64,000 nucleotides of DNA from Rhexocercosporidium sp. MPI-PUGE-AT-0058 (GCA_020746875.1 JAGTJL010000017.1:496001-560000), one strand, 5' to 3'. Counted from the first letter of the stretch, positions 1 through 13,225 are shown. The notes: a model not told the origin generated them from the sequence alone. Numbers and translations are program-made.

Positions 1-3000
1 ACCCTATTATAATACTAGCTAAGCGAAACCCTTGGTAAAGTAATAATAAGTCCTTAGCAAGGCTTTTTTACCTTAATTAATCGATTTTAAATCGATTTAA
101 GGCATACTAAATTAAGGAGGGTAACCTTATTATGAAGTTATAAAGACTTAAATAAAGTCTAAGACTAAATAGTTTAATAAATTACTATAAGTAATAATTG
201 CCTAAAGGAATTAAAGCTAAATTCAATCGAGATAAGCTTAAAATAGCTATTATTACTTTTAAAAGAGAAAAGTTAATAAAGAAGTTTAATTATATTAAGT
301 AAATAAATCCTATTAACTTATTCCTAAAAATTAACGGCTATATGCCTTATATTTTCGGTAAAGGTTTACTTCCGGACTAATCTTTATATTACGCTAAGGG
401 TACCGAAAAAAGTAAAACCGTACTAGCCTCTTATTCTTATAAGCTAGCCGTAAAATATTACGAAAAGCTAGACTACTTTAAGACGTAAAGTTAAAAAGCG
501 TTAAGGGCGTTAAAATCGATTATATTATTAGAAAATTAAGAGCGATTTAAAGATAAAGATACGGCTAAAAAGCTATAAAACGCTATTTAATTTATTTTCG
601 GTTAATTAACGCTTAAGCTAGTCGGCCGTTATATAAATTAAATCGTCGATTTTAATTACAGCTCTTATAAAAGTATAGACGAATACACTAGCGTAATCCA
701 ATCGAGCGCCATATACCTAAAGCAGCTAGACTGCGAGATTTTAAAGCCCGTAATTGCTAGCCTAATATTAAAAGGCTTGCCGAGCTCTTTTGACGCCTTT
801 TCGTCTCGTAAATACGAGAAAGTGTCAGGTAATCTCAAGAATATCGATATTAACGGTCTAATTAACGACTTAATTTCGGAAGAAGCTCGCATGGGCGCTA
901 ACGCCGACTTTAACGCTAATAAAGCGTTTAAAGGCGGTAAAGGCGGTAATAAGAAGCACTGCAATAAGTGCAAAGTCACGGGACATATAACGTCTACGTG
1001 CTAGGTCTTACACCCTAAGCTAAAGCCTAATAATTCGGAAAATCCAAATAAAAAGCCTAATAAGGCTAAAAAGGCTAAGGAGTCAAAAGGCGAATCAAAA
1101 ATAGAGTCTACGAAGGCTATTATGGCCGTATTTAAGACTATTACGCCACCAAATAAGCACGTCACGACTAGAAAGCCTATAAAGGCACACACAAACCACT
1201 TACCCTTACCAAAGGGTAGGTCAAATGTGAAGCCTAAAGTGTAACTTAAACCTTTCTTACTTATGAGTACTTTTGTAAATATTATAAAGGAATTAAGCGA
1301 GTCCGATTCTAACTAATCAGAGGGAGATATTACAAATCAAGCTTTTAAAACCGTCTATAATTACAGACTAGTTCTAGACTCCGGTGCTAGCGAGCACTAT
1401 ACGCCTAATAAGGGATGGTTACTTAACTATTAACTTACCCTTCGCAAATCGGTCATAATCGCTAATGGCGACGTATTACCGATATTAGGCACAGGAGATA
1501 TTCCTATTAAGGGCAATAACGGCATGGAAGTAGTTATCTAACGGGTAAACTATATTCCGGGGCTAAAAACGACCCTTTTAAGCTCAAGGGAAATGATTAA
1601 GAAAGGCTGGTCAATCGACTTTACCGAGAACAGTGCTTTATTAAAGCATAAAAAAGGCCAATTACAGGCTAAATAGGATTATAACGCTTATTACGTTCAA
1701 GCGGAAGTCGATAATGACGCTCTCGAACTTGTAATATATCAGGTAGACTCTAATTCGCCGCTAGACCTTTACCATAAGAGGCTAGTGCATATAAATAAAG
1801 AGTCGATTCTTAAAACGATCGAGAAAAGCTATAAATTAAAGAAAATCCAACAAAAAGACGTAGAGCTAGCCGATTGCAACGCTTGTAATAGCGGCAAAAT
1901 GCACGTGATCGGCAGTAAAAAGCCTATGTCAGACGCGCCACCCTTAACTATATTCGATATCGATATTGCGGGGCCTTTTAAAGTCAAAGGACTTAAAGGA
2001 GAGCGCTATTTCCTTACTATTACATATAGAAGATTAAGAGCTATTTAGCTATACGCCTTAAAACTCAAAGCCGACGCTTATGACGTACTTATTGACTTCT
2101 ATAATATAATAAATACGCAGTTTAGTCAAAAGGAAATCAAATTTATGGCGAATATTAAAGCTTTTAAGCTTAATAACGCCGGGGAATTCAAGTCTAATAA
2201 ATGGACGTATTATTACAAGAAACAAGGGTATATATGTGAATACACTAGCCCTTATTCCCCTTCCCAAAACGGAATAGCCAAAAGGTTAAATAAATACCTA
2301 ATAGAGCGGCTAATTAGCGTCTATAAGGCTAAGAGATTACTATTGTTTTTATAGCCCTACTTATTACAAGGAATAGCTTATATTAAGAATCGGTTATATA
2401 ACTCCGTTATAAAGAAGACTCCTTTTGAAGCTCTATGCGGTAAATTACCGACAATCGATTATATTCGCATACTAGGCTCTTTAACCTACGTACTTGAGAA
2501 TAAAAGAGCTCATAAGCTAGCCGATAAATCCGACAGGGGTATTCTTGTCGGTTTTGAGTCTTCCAATAATTACTTGGTTTATTTACCGAGTAAAAGAGCC
2601 GTTATAAGCTTTAAAAACGTCCTAATTAAAGAGGATTTAATCCTTAAGGACGATATAACGGAAGAAACCGAATTCGACTATATAGTCGAAACACTTAAAG
2701 AGTTTAAAGGCGCTAGCGACGATATTATTAAGCTAATAAGTAGTATTAACGACGAAATGCTTAATAAAGGCAATATAAGCGAAAAGTCGCCTATCGACTA
2801 ATTAAAGGGCGAGAAAACGGATTTTGAAGACGAATCCGACTTATTTATACCAGAGCTCCTTCAAACGCCAAAAGCTAATAAGAGGCCTAATACGGCTAGC
2901 CCGGAAATGCCTAAAGCGCTTATTAAGAGGCCTAGAAAGGATTATTCGAGCTGGGAGCCTAACGTCGTAACTAAAAACGCTAGTACTAGCGCCAAAGACT

Positions 3001-5283
3001 CTAATAACTCTTTAGAAAATCAGCCAGTAATATACTTAAGCTCTAAGACGGCTATTCGCTAGCTAAATAACTAGTTAATCGAAGAGGAAAAAGAAGCTTT
3101 TTCTGTTTATAAAGACGTTAAGAGACTAGCTTTTATGGCTTTAATAAGCTCTAAAATAGACGAAGATCTAGAAAAGGAGCTAATAAAGCTACCCGAAGAG
3201 CTAGAGACTAATAAAGTCGTTATTAAACGGACTAAAGGCTTTCAAATTTACGAGCCTAAAAGCCTTAAAGAGGCTATAGCCTCTCCGTATAAAGACTATT
3301 AGCTAAAAGCCATAGAAAAAGAAGCCAATTCCCTAGAAAGTCACGAGACTTGGGAAATAATGCCAAAAGACGCTAGCAAGGCTTATAAGCCTTTAAAGAC
3401 TAGATAAGTATATAAAATCAAAGAATCACTTAATTACTTCGAATTTAAAGCTAGATTCGTCGCTAAAGGGTTTAAGCAACTCTACGGCCTTAATTACGTA
3501 GACACTTTTGCTAGCGTAGTAAAACAAATGGCTTGGCGACTTATATTCGCCTTAGCGGTCCTTTACGGCTGGCTTATATAGAAAGTCAATATGATTTCGG
3601 CTTTTACGTAAAGTAATATTGACGTAAATACTCTATATATAGTGCCTCTTAAAGGCATAAACGCCCAAAAATACGCTAGTAAACTACTCCTACTTAATAA
3701 AGCCTTATATAAGCTAAAACAGTCAGCTAGGCTCTGGTTTATTACGCTAAAAGAAGTCCTAATCTAAAAACTCGGTTTTCAAGCCTTAATTACCGAGAAT
3801 TGCATCCTAATTAATAAGGAATAATAGTTTATAGTCTTTATTTACGTAAACGACTTAGCGATAATTGGCCTAAGCGTTAATAATATCAAATCCTTTATTA
3901 AAGAGCTTAAAAAGCTCTTTAAATTAAAGGATTTAAGGCTAATAAAAGACTACTTAAGTATAAATATCGACTATAACTTAAATAAAGGTTATATGAAGCT
4001 AAGTCAAGAGAGTTATATTAAGAAAGTGCTAGAGCGATTTAATATAACCGACTATAAGCCTAAAGATATACTAATAGATTCGAAGGCTAAGCTAAAGCTT
4101 AATCCTAATTAAGCTAATAAAAAGGAAATAAATTAATATCAGCAAATTATAAACTGCTTCTTATTTCTTACGCTAGCAATTAGACCTGATATTTGCTACT
4201 CGGTTATAAAGCTCGCTCGATTCGCTAGTAACCCTAGCGCCGATTACTTAATTGCCCTTAAAAACGTGCTTAAATACTTAAAAGGATTAAAAAAGCTAAG
4301 GCTAATCTACGAAAAAAGCTCTAGTTAATATATAAGCGGCTACTGCGACGCCGATTACGCCGGAGACATTAATACGGCTAAATCGACTAGCGGCTTAAGC
4401 TTTTACTTAACGAGTTGCTTATTTAGTTGGAAAAGCAAGCTCTAAAGTATTATAACTTAAAGTATAATTAAGGCCGAATATATGGCTATTAATTCGGCTT
4501 TTAAAGAGGCTGTTTATATAAAGTAGCTTTTAACCGAATTAGGCTATTATATACAGGAACGATTCCTTATTTATACGGATAATAACGGCGCTTTTTTATT
4601 AGCTAATAACTCTTAATTCCACGAGAAGACTAAGTATATTACCGTTAAATATTATTACGTCCGCGACCTCATAAATTAAGGCGAAATAGACTTAATTTAT
4701 ATAAGAGGGTTTAAATAAAAAGCCGACGGCTTTACGAAGCCGCTAGATAAGCTTAAATTCATTGAATTCATAAGGCTTTTAAGATTAGTCGAATAAGGCT
4801 AAAGCGGAGGAAATAAGATTATAATTTGTATTTCTTTCTTTTTATAACTGGCTTATCTTCCGCAAAGGGTTATTTCATGTATTAAGCCTATTCTTATAAA
4901 TATAAGCTCTGCTTTAAAGCTAGCTTATATATAAGCTTATAAAGCTATTACGTCACTTATTAAGAGGGCGTATTAAATTTCACTTCGGTAACTCGTGCCG
5001 ATTCTACCCTAGAATAGCCGAAGGAGTTTTTATTACTTACGCGGCCCGGAAATTACTTTCGTATTCCGGGAAATTACGCTCGTATTCAATTACGTAGCTC
5101 GTATAAGCTACGTAATTAGTTACGTAGTCGTAGAAGCTTTTAGAGAAGTTATTATTTTATATATAATTACTTAAGAGCTCTTTTAGCTCTTTAAGTAAGT
5201 AAGTAATTAATTCTATTTTGTTTTTGATTACGTATCTTTACTTATTGCGCTTCCTCTTCCTGATTGGCTCGCCTATTCTCATA
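1..5283 (+). mobile_element. Ty1/copia LTR retrotransposon copy A, RIP-degraded, 5' end outside window
   Basis: Gag-pol remnants read in order on the plus strand, broken by many TAA/TAG codons. A gag segment at about 777-1003 ends in a CCHC zinc knuckle (CNKCKVTGHITSTC). The protease signature VLDSGAS lies near 1373. An integrase zinc-binding region lies near 1780-1900 and its catalytic core near 1950-2300. Reverse transcriptase runs from about 3340 to 4080 and RNase H from about 4320 to 4800, followed by a 3' LTR. The gag-protease-integrase-RT-RNaseH order is diagnostic of Ty1/copia. Stops fall where CAA, CAG or TGG would be expected, which fits RIP. The RT box reads FIYVNDL near 3837, so a catalytic Asp is lost. 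The element cannot code for working proteins. The 5' LTR is not in the window. Confidence 0.93.
4971..5283 (+). repeat. 3' LTR of copia copy A
   Basis: This 313-bp segment aligns along its whole length with 8651-8962. It begins TATTAAATTTCACTTCGG, the RIP-shifted form of TGTTGGATTTGACTTCGG, and ends in CCTATTCTCATA against CCTATTCTCACA. It follows a purine-rich tract (AAGAGGGCG), as expected next to a polypurine tract. It carries the inner palindrome-like ACGTAGCTCGT...ACGTAGTCGT block shared by the other LTRs. Confidence 0.92.
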
Positions 5284-8200
5284 TTTATCGAGAACGGTGC
5301 TTTATTAAAGTATAAAAAAAGCTAATTATAAGCTAAATAAGATTATAACGCTTATTACGTTTAAGCGAAAGTCAATAATAACGCTCTTGAACTTATAATA
5401 TATTAAGTAGACTTAAATTCGCCGCTAGACTTTTATTATAAAAGGCTAGTGTATATAAATAAAGAGTCGATTCTTAAAACGATCGAGAAAAGCTATGGAT
5501 TAAAGAAAATTTAATAAAAAGACGTAGAGCTAGCCGACTGTGACGCTTGTAATAGCGGCAAAATGCACGTAATCGGCAGTAAAAAGCTTATATTAGACGC
5601 GTTACTTTTGATTATATTTGATATTAATATTACGGGGCTTTTTAAAGTTAAAGAACTTAAAAGAAAGCGTTATTTTTTTATTATTATATGTAAAAAATTA
5701 AGAGTTATTTGGTTATACGCCTTAAAATTTAAAGCCGACGCTTACGACGTCTTAATCGACTTTTGTAATATAATTAATAATTAATTTAATAATCGAAATA
5801 GCGTTAAATATAAATTTATAGTAAATATTAAAGCTTTTAAGCTCGATAACGCCGGGGAATTTAAGTTTAATAAATGGACGTATTATTATAAATAAAAAGG
5901 GTATATATATAAATATACTAGCCCTTATTCCTTTTCTTAAAACCGGATAGCCGAAAAATTAAATAAATACTTAATAGAACGGCTAATTAGCGTTTATAAG
6001 GTTAAGAGATTATTTTTATTTTTATGGCCTTATTTATTATAAGGAATAACTTATATTAAGAATCGGTCATATAACTCCGTTATAAAGAAGACTTTTTTTA
6101 AAGCTTTATGCGGTAAATTACCGATAATCGATTATATTCGCATATTAAGCTTTTTAACTTACGTACTTAAAAATAAGAGAGTTTATAAGTTAGTCGATAA
6201 ATCTGATAGGAGTATTCTTATTGGTTTTGAGTTTTTTAATAATTACTTAGTTTATTTACTAAGTAAAAGAGCCGTTATAAGCTTTAAAAACGTCTTAATT
6301 AAAGAGGATTTAATTTTTAAAGATAATATGACGGAAGAAATCGATATCTTTGATTACGATAATATAATCGAAACACTTGAAGAGTTTGAAGGCGCTAGCG
6401 ACGATATTATTAAGCTAATAAGTGGTATTAACGACGATATGCTTAATAAAGGTAATATAAGCGAAAAGTTGCCTATCGACTAATCAGAGGGCGAGAAAAC
6501 GGATTTTGAAGACGAATCCGACTTATTTATACAAAAGCTCCGTCAAACGATAAAGGCTAATAAGAGGCCTAATATAGCTAGCTCGGAAATGCTTAAAGCG
6601 CTTATTAAGAGGCTTAGAAAGGATTATTCGAGCTGGGAGCCTAACGTCGTAACTAGAAACGTTAGTATTAGCGCTAAAGACTTTAATAACTCTTCGGAAA
6701 ATCAGCTAGTAATATACTTAAGCTTTAAGACGGCTATTTATTAATTAAATAATTAGTTAATCGAAGAGGAAAAAGAAGCTTTTTCTGTTTATAAAGACGC
6801 TAAGAGACTAGTTTTTATAGCTTTAATAAGCTTTAAAATCGACGAAGACTTCGATTAAGGGCTAATAAAGCTGCCCGAAGAGTTAGAGGCTAATAAAGTC
6901 GTTATTAAACGAATTAAAGGCTTTTAAATTTACGAGCTTAAAAGCCTTAAAAAAGTTATAGCCTTTTCGTATAAAAACTATTAGTTTAAAGCTATAGAAA
7001 AAGAAGCCAATTCCTTAGAAAGTCATAAGACTTGGGAAATAATGCCAAAAGACGCTAATAAGGCTTATAAGCCTTTAAAAACGAAATAAGTATATAAAAT
7101 TAAAGAATTACTTAATTACTTCGAATTTAAAGCTAAATTCGTCGCTAAAGGGTTTAAGCAACTTTATAATCTTAATTACGTAAACACGTTTGCTAGCGTA
7201 ATAAAACAAATAGCTTAGCGACTTATATTCGCTTTAGCGGTCTTTTACGGTTAGCTTATATGGAAAGTCGATATAATTTCGGCTTTTATATAGAGTAATA
7301 TTGACGTAAATACTCTGTATATAATGCCTCTCGAAGGCATAAATGCCTAAAAATACGTTAGTAAATTACTCCTATTTAATAAAGCCTTATACGGGCTAAA
7401 ACAGTTAATTAGGCTTTAGTTTATTACGCTAAAGAAAGTCTTAGTTTAAAAACTCGGTTTTTAAGCCTTAATTACCGAGAATTGCATCCTAATTAATAAA
7501 GAGCAACAGCTTATAGTCTTTATTTACGTAGACGACTTAGCGATAATTAGCTTAAGCGTCAATAATATTAAATCCTTTATTAAAGAGTTTAAAAAGCTTT
7601 TTAAATTGAAGGATTTAAGGCTAATAAAGGACTACTTAAGTATAAATATCGATTATAACTTAAACAAAAGTTATATAAAGCTAAGCCAAGAGAGTTATAT
7701 TAAGAAAGTGCTAGCGCGGTTTAATATAACCGACTGTAAGCTTAAAGATATATTAATAAATTCGAAAGCTAAGTTAAAGCTTAATTTTAATTAAGTTAAT
7801 AAAGAGGAAATAAATTAATATTAGTAAATTATAAGCTGCCTCTTATTTCTTACGCTAATAATTAGACCCGATATTTGCTACTCGGTTATAAAGCTCGCTC
7901 GATTCGCTAGTAACCCTAGCGCCGATTACTTAATTGCCTTTAAAAACGTGCTTAAATACTTAAAAGAATTAAAAAAGCTAGGGCTAATCTACGAAAAAAG
8001 CTCTAGTTAATATATAAGCGGCTACTGCGACGCCGATTACGCCGGAGATATTAATACGGCTAAATCGACTAGCGGCTTGAGCTTTTACTTAGCGAGTTGC
8101 TTATTTAGTTAGAAAAGCAAGCTCTAAAGTATTATAACTTAAAGCACGACTGAGGCCGAATATATAACTATTAATTCGGCTTTTAAAGAGGCTGTTTATA

Positions 8201-8962
8201 TAAAGCAGCTTCTAACCGAATTAGGCTATTACATGTAAGAACGATTCTCTGTTTATACGGATAATAACGGCGCTCTCTTATTGGCTAATAACTCTCAATT
8301 CCACGAGAGGACTAAGCATATTACCGTTAAATATTATTACGTTCGCGACCTCATAAATTAAGGCGAAATAAACTTAATTTATATAAAAGGGTTTAAACAA
8401 AAAGCCGACGGCTTTACGAAGCCGCTAAATAAGCCTAAATTCATTGAATTCATAAGGCTTTTGAGACTAGCCGAATAAGGCTAAAGCGGAGGAAATGAGA
8501 CTGTTATTTATATTTCTTTCTTTACATCTAGCTTACCCTCCGTAAAGGGTTATTTTATATATTTAATTTATTCTTATAAATATAAGCTCTGCTTTAAAGC
8601 TAGCTTATATATAAGCTTATAAAGCTATTACGTCACTCATTAAGAGGGCGTGTTGGATTTGACTTCGGTAACTCGTGCCGATTTTATCCTAGAATAGCTA
8701 AAGGGGTTTCCATTGCTTACGCGGCCCGGAAATTACCTTCGTATTCCGGGAAATTACGCTCGTATTCAATTACGTAGCTCGTATAGGCTACGTAATCAGT
8801 TACGTAGTCGTAAAAGCTTCTAGAGAAGCTATTATTTTGTATATAACTACCGAAGAGCTCTTTTAGCTCTTTAAGCAAGCAAGCAAAGCAATTCTCTCTC
8901 TTTGATTACGTGTCTTCACCTACTGCGCTTCCTCATTCCTGATTGGCTCGCCTATTCTCACA
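5284..8962 (+). mobile_element. Ty1/copia copy B, 5'-truncated, tandem to copy A
   Basis: The sequence starting at 5284 matches copy A from about 1619 onward, so gag and protease are missing and the interior abuts copy A's LTR directly. Integrase, reverse transcriptase and RNase H remnants follow, then an LTR at 8651-8962. Stops are frequent and RIP-like. Copy B keeps some catalytic residues that copy A lost, such as FIYVDDL near 7519 and LDNAGEF near 5840, and it has its own losses. The layout LTR-interior-LTR could come from a deletion within a single element or from recombination between two tandem copies. It is not autonomous. Confidence 0.9.
8651..8962 (+). repeat. 3' LTR of copia copy B (best preserved plus-strand LTR)
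   Basis: A 312-bp LTR beginning TGTTGGATTTGACTTCGG and ending CTATTCTCACA, so it has TG...CA termini. It is preceded by TAAGAGGGCG, a short purine-rich tract. The solo LTR at 25628-25939 has the same length and the same termini on the opposite strand. Confidence 0.93.
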
Positions 8963-9690
8963 ATATCTCTGATTAACTGGCCTTTTTAAGTATACGCGAG
9001 CTTTATATCGGCAGCAGCTTTTAGGCCGCTAAATTCTTATTACCGAGGATCCTAACGAATACCTTATTTAGCACAAAATACGCGTATTTATTAAATTACT
9101 CCCGATATTCTTGGTCGATCTCGACTGCTAGATCCAGAAGATTTGTAAAACTAAGTAATTATATGAAGCTGCTTATGGCTTTCTGCTTTTATACGCATGG
9201 CTTATCAGATATAAGAGCGACCTTCGAATCGCGCATGAGAAGGGGCTGCTGCCGGGTTTCATCGACTAAGCGATTTAAATAAACTTTATTAATGAAGTCT
9301 TCGAGCATATCGACTTGCAATCTTTAAGCGAGGTTTCTTTTAGATATTAATATAACGAGTTAAGGCTATCGAGGTTAAATAAAATATATCGTATAATACG
9401 TTTCAGTTAAAAGGATTTCATTCGAAGGTATATAACCGCGTTAATATAATATCAGGACTTCTTCGCGCGTAATTTTGCCTGGTTATTAACAGTATTCGCT
9501 GTTATATCGGTAGCTCTGTTAATAATACAAGTAATTATTATTATTATAAGAAGTAGCCGGGTATTTAAAGACGTATCTTATAGCTTCTTTATAGCCTCGT
9601 TATTTTTAGCAGCTAAGACCGCGTTTATAATACTATTTATCTAGGCGATTTTATTTATTTATTATTTAATTAATACTTAATTAAACGATC
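8963..9690 (+). pseudogene. Fungal integral membrane protein remnant (DUF6601-like), interrupted by the copia array
   Basis: Starting at the last bases of the LTR, one frame reads as a degraded protein. It includes ALYRQQLLGR, ILITEDPNEYLI, LLPIFLVDLDC, YEAAYGFLLLYAWLIRYKSD, LRIAHEKGLLPG, NELRLSRLNKIYRI, a hydrophobic helix beginning FFARNFAWLLTVF, and a second helix near 9590-9680. Stops sit where Trp or Gln would be expected. From memory this order resembles the fungal DUF6601 membrane-protein family; the family assignment is recall and not a search result. Reading is already in phase at the LTR edge, so the 5' part of the gene lay upstream of the retroelement or was lost. No function is established for the family. 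Confidence 0.55.
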
Positions 9691-10151
9691 GACAGGTTAT
9701 AAAAGCGAGGAAGACCTTTACAAATGCGTATAAAGACTCGTATTTTTAAAATCTATTATAGCTTAATACTTATATATAACCTGAGTTTATCGGACTCGGT
9801 GGATATCGTATGATTAGGATTTATTATTATTGGAATTATTACTACGCTTGTTTATCTCGCCGATCTCGACTGCCTTTAGTTATCTTATATCTGCCGGCTT
9901 ATTAACCTCGCTCGCCTAGAGCAGGCTTCCCGCGGATGACGAGCTCGCTATTATTAAAAGCAAAGTACGAAATCAGATATATGCAATTAGCTATTATTAA
10001 TTACGATTTTAATACTGTGAATCGTGATTCTTTATAAGAAATATATAAAATAAGTATAAGATTATAAAAGATAAGAAGATAAACGAAAGTAAGGCTCGGC
10101 AGCTGAATTAAATCTAATAATTGCGGCGGTAACGTAAGCGAATTATTAATC
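9691..10151. other. AT-rich stretch without recognisable gene
   Basis: Continuation of the degraded block. A few short open stretches exist but I recognise no domain. It may contain the 3' part of the preceding membrane-protein gene. Confidence 0.4.
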
Positions 10152-10460
10152 TTATATATTATATAAGCTATATTTTTGGCCTTTAATAAGCTTCTTCGTA
10201 CCTTTACTATTTACACTCCATAATAGCGGTTCTAGTTCATCGCTTTTATTCTTTGTGATTTGAATATTAGATAACGCTTCTGGAAGGCTTGAGCTTAGGT
10301 CTGCGATAGCCATTCCCTTATTAAAGATCGTCATTCGCTTCGATCCGAGGTACCGACTCGCTTGGCGGTTTTGCATAAATCTATACTTTAATAGTTCTGC
10401 TTCGATCGTGACTAATGGGGATCCCGCCGATACTATATGAAAGCTGATGAAGTCTACTCT
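10152..10460 (-). pseudogene. Unrecognised protein fragment
   Basis: About 100 codons on the minus strand read without a stop. The upstream part contains RVDFISFHIVSAGSPLV and AELLKYRFMQNRQASRYLG; the part from 10376 down contains GMAIADLSSSLPEALSNIQI. Composition is less AT-rich than its surroundings and the protein looks like a former coding exon. Reading is lost in stops on both sides. I do not recognise the family. It is too far from the HET remnant to assign to it with confidence. Confidence 0.3.
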
Positions 10461-11089
10461 AGTAACGCTAGGAAATTATTTTATAATTTAAGGGGTTTTG
10501 TTATCGTTGTCTTAATACTTAATAAACCCCCTCCGTGCGCCTTATTATTATATCCGCCGTCGATCCACTCCCGCCGTTTCCGCTCGAAGGTCGTGATCTA
10601 GCATATATCATTAGGCAATATACGGCGGAAAAGCGCTTTATGTAATATACTATGCGATTGCCTTAGTCCGAAAAGTATCACGGGTTACTAGGTTTGGCAT
10701 TAAGACGGTATATTAAATAAGCGTAGCAAATTCTTTATTGACTCTTATAAGGAGCATAAAAAAATAAATATATCTATATTAAAGAAGATAGTACAAACTA
10801 CTTAGATCATCAGATTTGGATTATTAGAGAATATTATTATTAGCAAATGTTTATTTAGCTCGGTTTTCTGTGGTTAATAAAGCTCCGGTAAGCGCAAGCT
10901 GGATAGTCTCATTTAGCGCTTGCTGTATGGCTATATGAAGGAGATTTTATCGTATAAGTTGATAATATAACTGTAATATATATTTTCTATTTTCTCACAG
11001 CTTTTATAAATCCCCGCGCGCTCTAAGCCATGAGTTAATAAGAGCTCCCCTTAGGGTTTTAAGGACTTAAGCGGCCAGGTTTTTTTATT
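10461..11089. other. Degraded AT-rich spacer
   Basis: Only short broken reading frames are seen. Minus-strand peptides near 10560-10660 look protein-like but shift frame. Positions 11000-11089 may be the decayed C-terminal end of the HET gene. Confidence 0.35.
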
Positions 11090-13225
11090 ACTAGCGCTAG
11101 TATATATCGAAGTACTCGAGCCTACTTCTCTTAAGGTGGTTAAGGAAATAGTCTTTTATAAACATTTCTCCGTCTATAATGCTATATATAAATGCTTTTC
11201 TAATAATCCGATAAAGCTTTGTCCCTGTACTTGATTAAAGGAAATATTTATTAAGAAGATTTAGTCGAAGGATAAAAGGGCTATTTACCCCGGGTAAGAT
11301 GATAATAATGTCATTAAGTTGTATATTTACGGGTGCTAGCCCAACGAAACCCGTTTTTGTTTCGATTAAACGTCGTTTATATAAGTAATTCATAGCTATA
11401 TTATAATTATTAATCGTGATTTTCTCCGAGTGACTTTGTATACTTATAATACTTTAGCTTATTCCTTTCTAATCTTCGAATGCAGCTGCAGGTGCTCTTA
11501 TTCTGAGCCCTATATTATCCGTGTATTAATCTGCAATAGGTATATGCCATAAGCCTTTATGCAACTTTTCCTTCGATATAGCAATAGGTAAACTAAATAC
11601 TGTTGACCTCGACAAGAGCTTCTCCACTTCCTTAAGTAATATTAAGGCACTGTCCTAAGAAAACGTCCCATTATATTATTCCGGTTGCCATATAGTCTTA
11701 AGCCTGCTAATAGTAGTAACAAAGAGTCCTTGAAACCGCAAAGTACCTTCTTTAAGAAGCACGGGCTGTTTAACGGTGGCGTCCCCCTCAGGCTTGAAAA
11801 GCCGTCTTATGGCGCAAGATCGCAAAAGACTAGCCCGCTAATCCGGAGCCCATAACGGTATATTATTATACTTATAAATACGCGCATAAAGTAATACTGT
11901 TAATTAGTTTCTGAGTAGTAGCTCTAAGGCACAGTTGGTAAAGACTTCTTCGTCCGAGACTTTATAATCAACTTCGAAATCTAAATCACGTGCACTATCG
12001 ATTATTCCAAGGAGTCCATATACCTAATCTTTCGCTACCGATACTCTTAACCGGGTAAATGTCGATAGAGATAGAGCCTTCGTATTCGCTATCTTTAGTA
12101 CTTAAAAGAAGATATCGCTCTTAATTAAATCCGGATAGTTAGATATTTATAACTCGCGGGTCTTACGAAAGCTTAAGAGTCGACTTAAGGAAGGTTGGTT
12201 ACTACCCTGGAGAACGTGTTGGATCCTGCCGGCGGAAGTACCGTTATCTTCTTGACATTGCTCACAATCAGACTCAAGATTTACGGAAATTACCCAATCG
12301 TTTAGAGAATTATTTAATAGTAAATATTTACTTAAAATAAGTAAGAACAAATAGCCAGCAGCAAACTAGATATTAAATATAGTCTCCTCCCCATATTATA
12401 AAAGAATACGCTGTACAAGTGCAAACTCTTAAAATACCCTTAAAGTTGATTTGTTAGCAAAATAAAACTTATATATTTTAGAAAATAATTAAAAAGTGAT
12501 GAAGAGGGATAAGCGAGGATTTAATATATGGAATTTAGATCTGCTCGATATCGGATTATACATATATATTCTATTTTAATAAAAACGTTTAAAAAGCTTT
12601 CTGACAATTATAAAAGGATAGTTGTATTAGATTCGGCTCGCCATATTATCGAGTTGCGCGAACCTCTCGCTCTAGAGACGGGCCTCCTCTTCCGTGTTTA
12701 TTCCTTAGATTATCTTATACGAATCAAGTCCTAAAATACCAAGCTTCTCGGCTTTTTTACTAGTCTTTCTAAAGGCTTTCATAGCTATGTCGCTCCTATC
12801 TACTGCTGGACTTAACTAAACGATAGTCTAGTCCGCAAGACTATAGATATGGTGCATTCGTGCGACTTACTTTGCTTTTTCCAGGTCATCTTATTAATTA
12901 ATATATAGCGCGTCGACTTAGAGATTAATAGATTCAGAATTCCCGCGAAGCTGCTTTAAGCTAGCTTCCAGATTCTCTATAACACTAATTAAGACCCCAT
13001 CGATAAGGATATCTCGACGTATCGTAGGGTTTCTCCAGGTGTACGAAAGGGCACTGAATTCAAAATCTAGAGGCTTCTCCAGGGTGCGTATAGAAAGAGA
13101 GCATCTTATAAGCTCCTCCTCATTATCGTTCTGTCTAGGGAATATCTTAAGGAGGCAAAAGGTGTTCTGGCTGGCGATTAATGGTATTTTAAAGTAATCG
13201 CATATCGCAGATGCTATGTTGCCGA
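11090..13225 (-). pseudogene. HET-domain (heterokaryon incompatibility) protein gene, RIP-inactivated
   Basis: Minus-strand reading from about 13225 gives the HET domain signature: FSALSYTWRNP near 13066-13033, then an IDG...ENLEASLKQLR segment, then VDALYIN with a stop in place of the expected Trp and Gln residues, then ARMHHIYS and LSPAVDRSDIAM. Further down come VYGLLGI (12021-11997) and LAPVNIQLNDIIIILPG (near 11342-11287), the C-terminal motifs typical of large fungal HET proteins. At least a dozen stops interrupt it, mostly where Gln or Trp is conserved, as RIP produces. Family role: non-self recognition leading to cell death after hyphal fusion. This copy cannot be functional. Confidence 0.8.

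Noticed and set aside
12528..12734. 68-codon plus-strand frame
   Set aside because: Antisense to the HET remnant; no similarity recognised.
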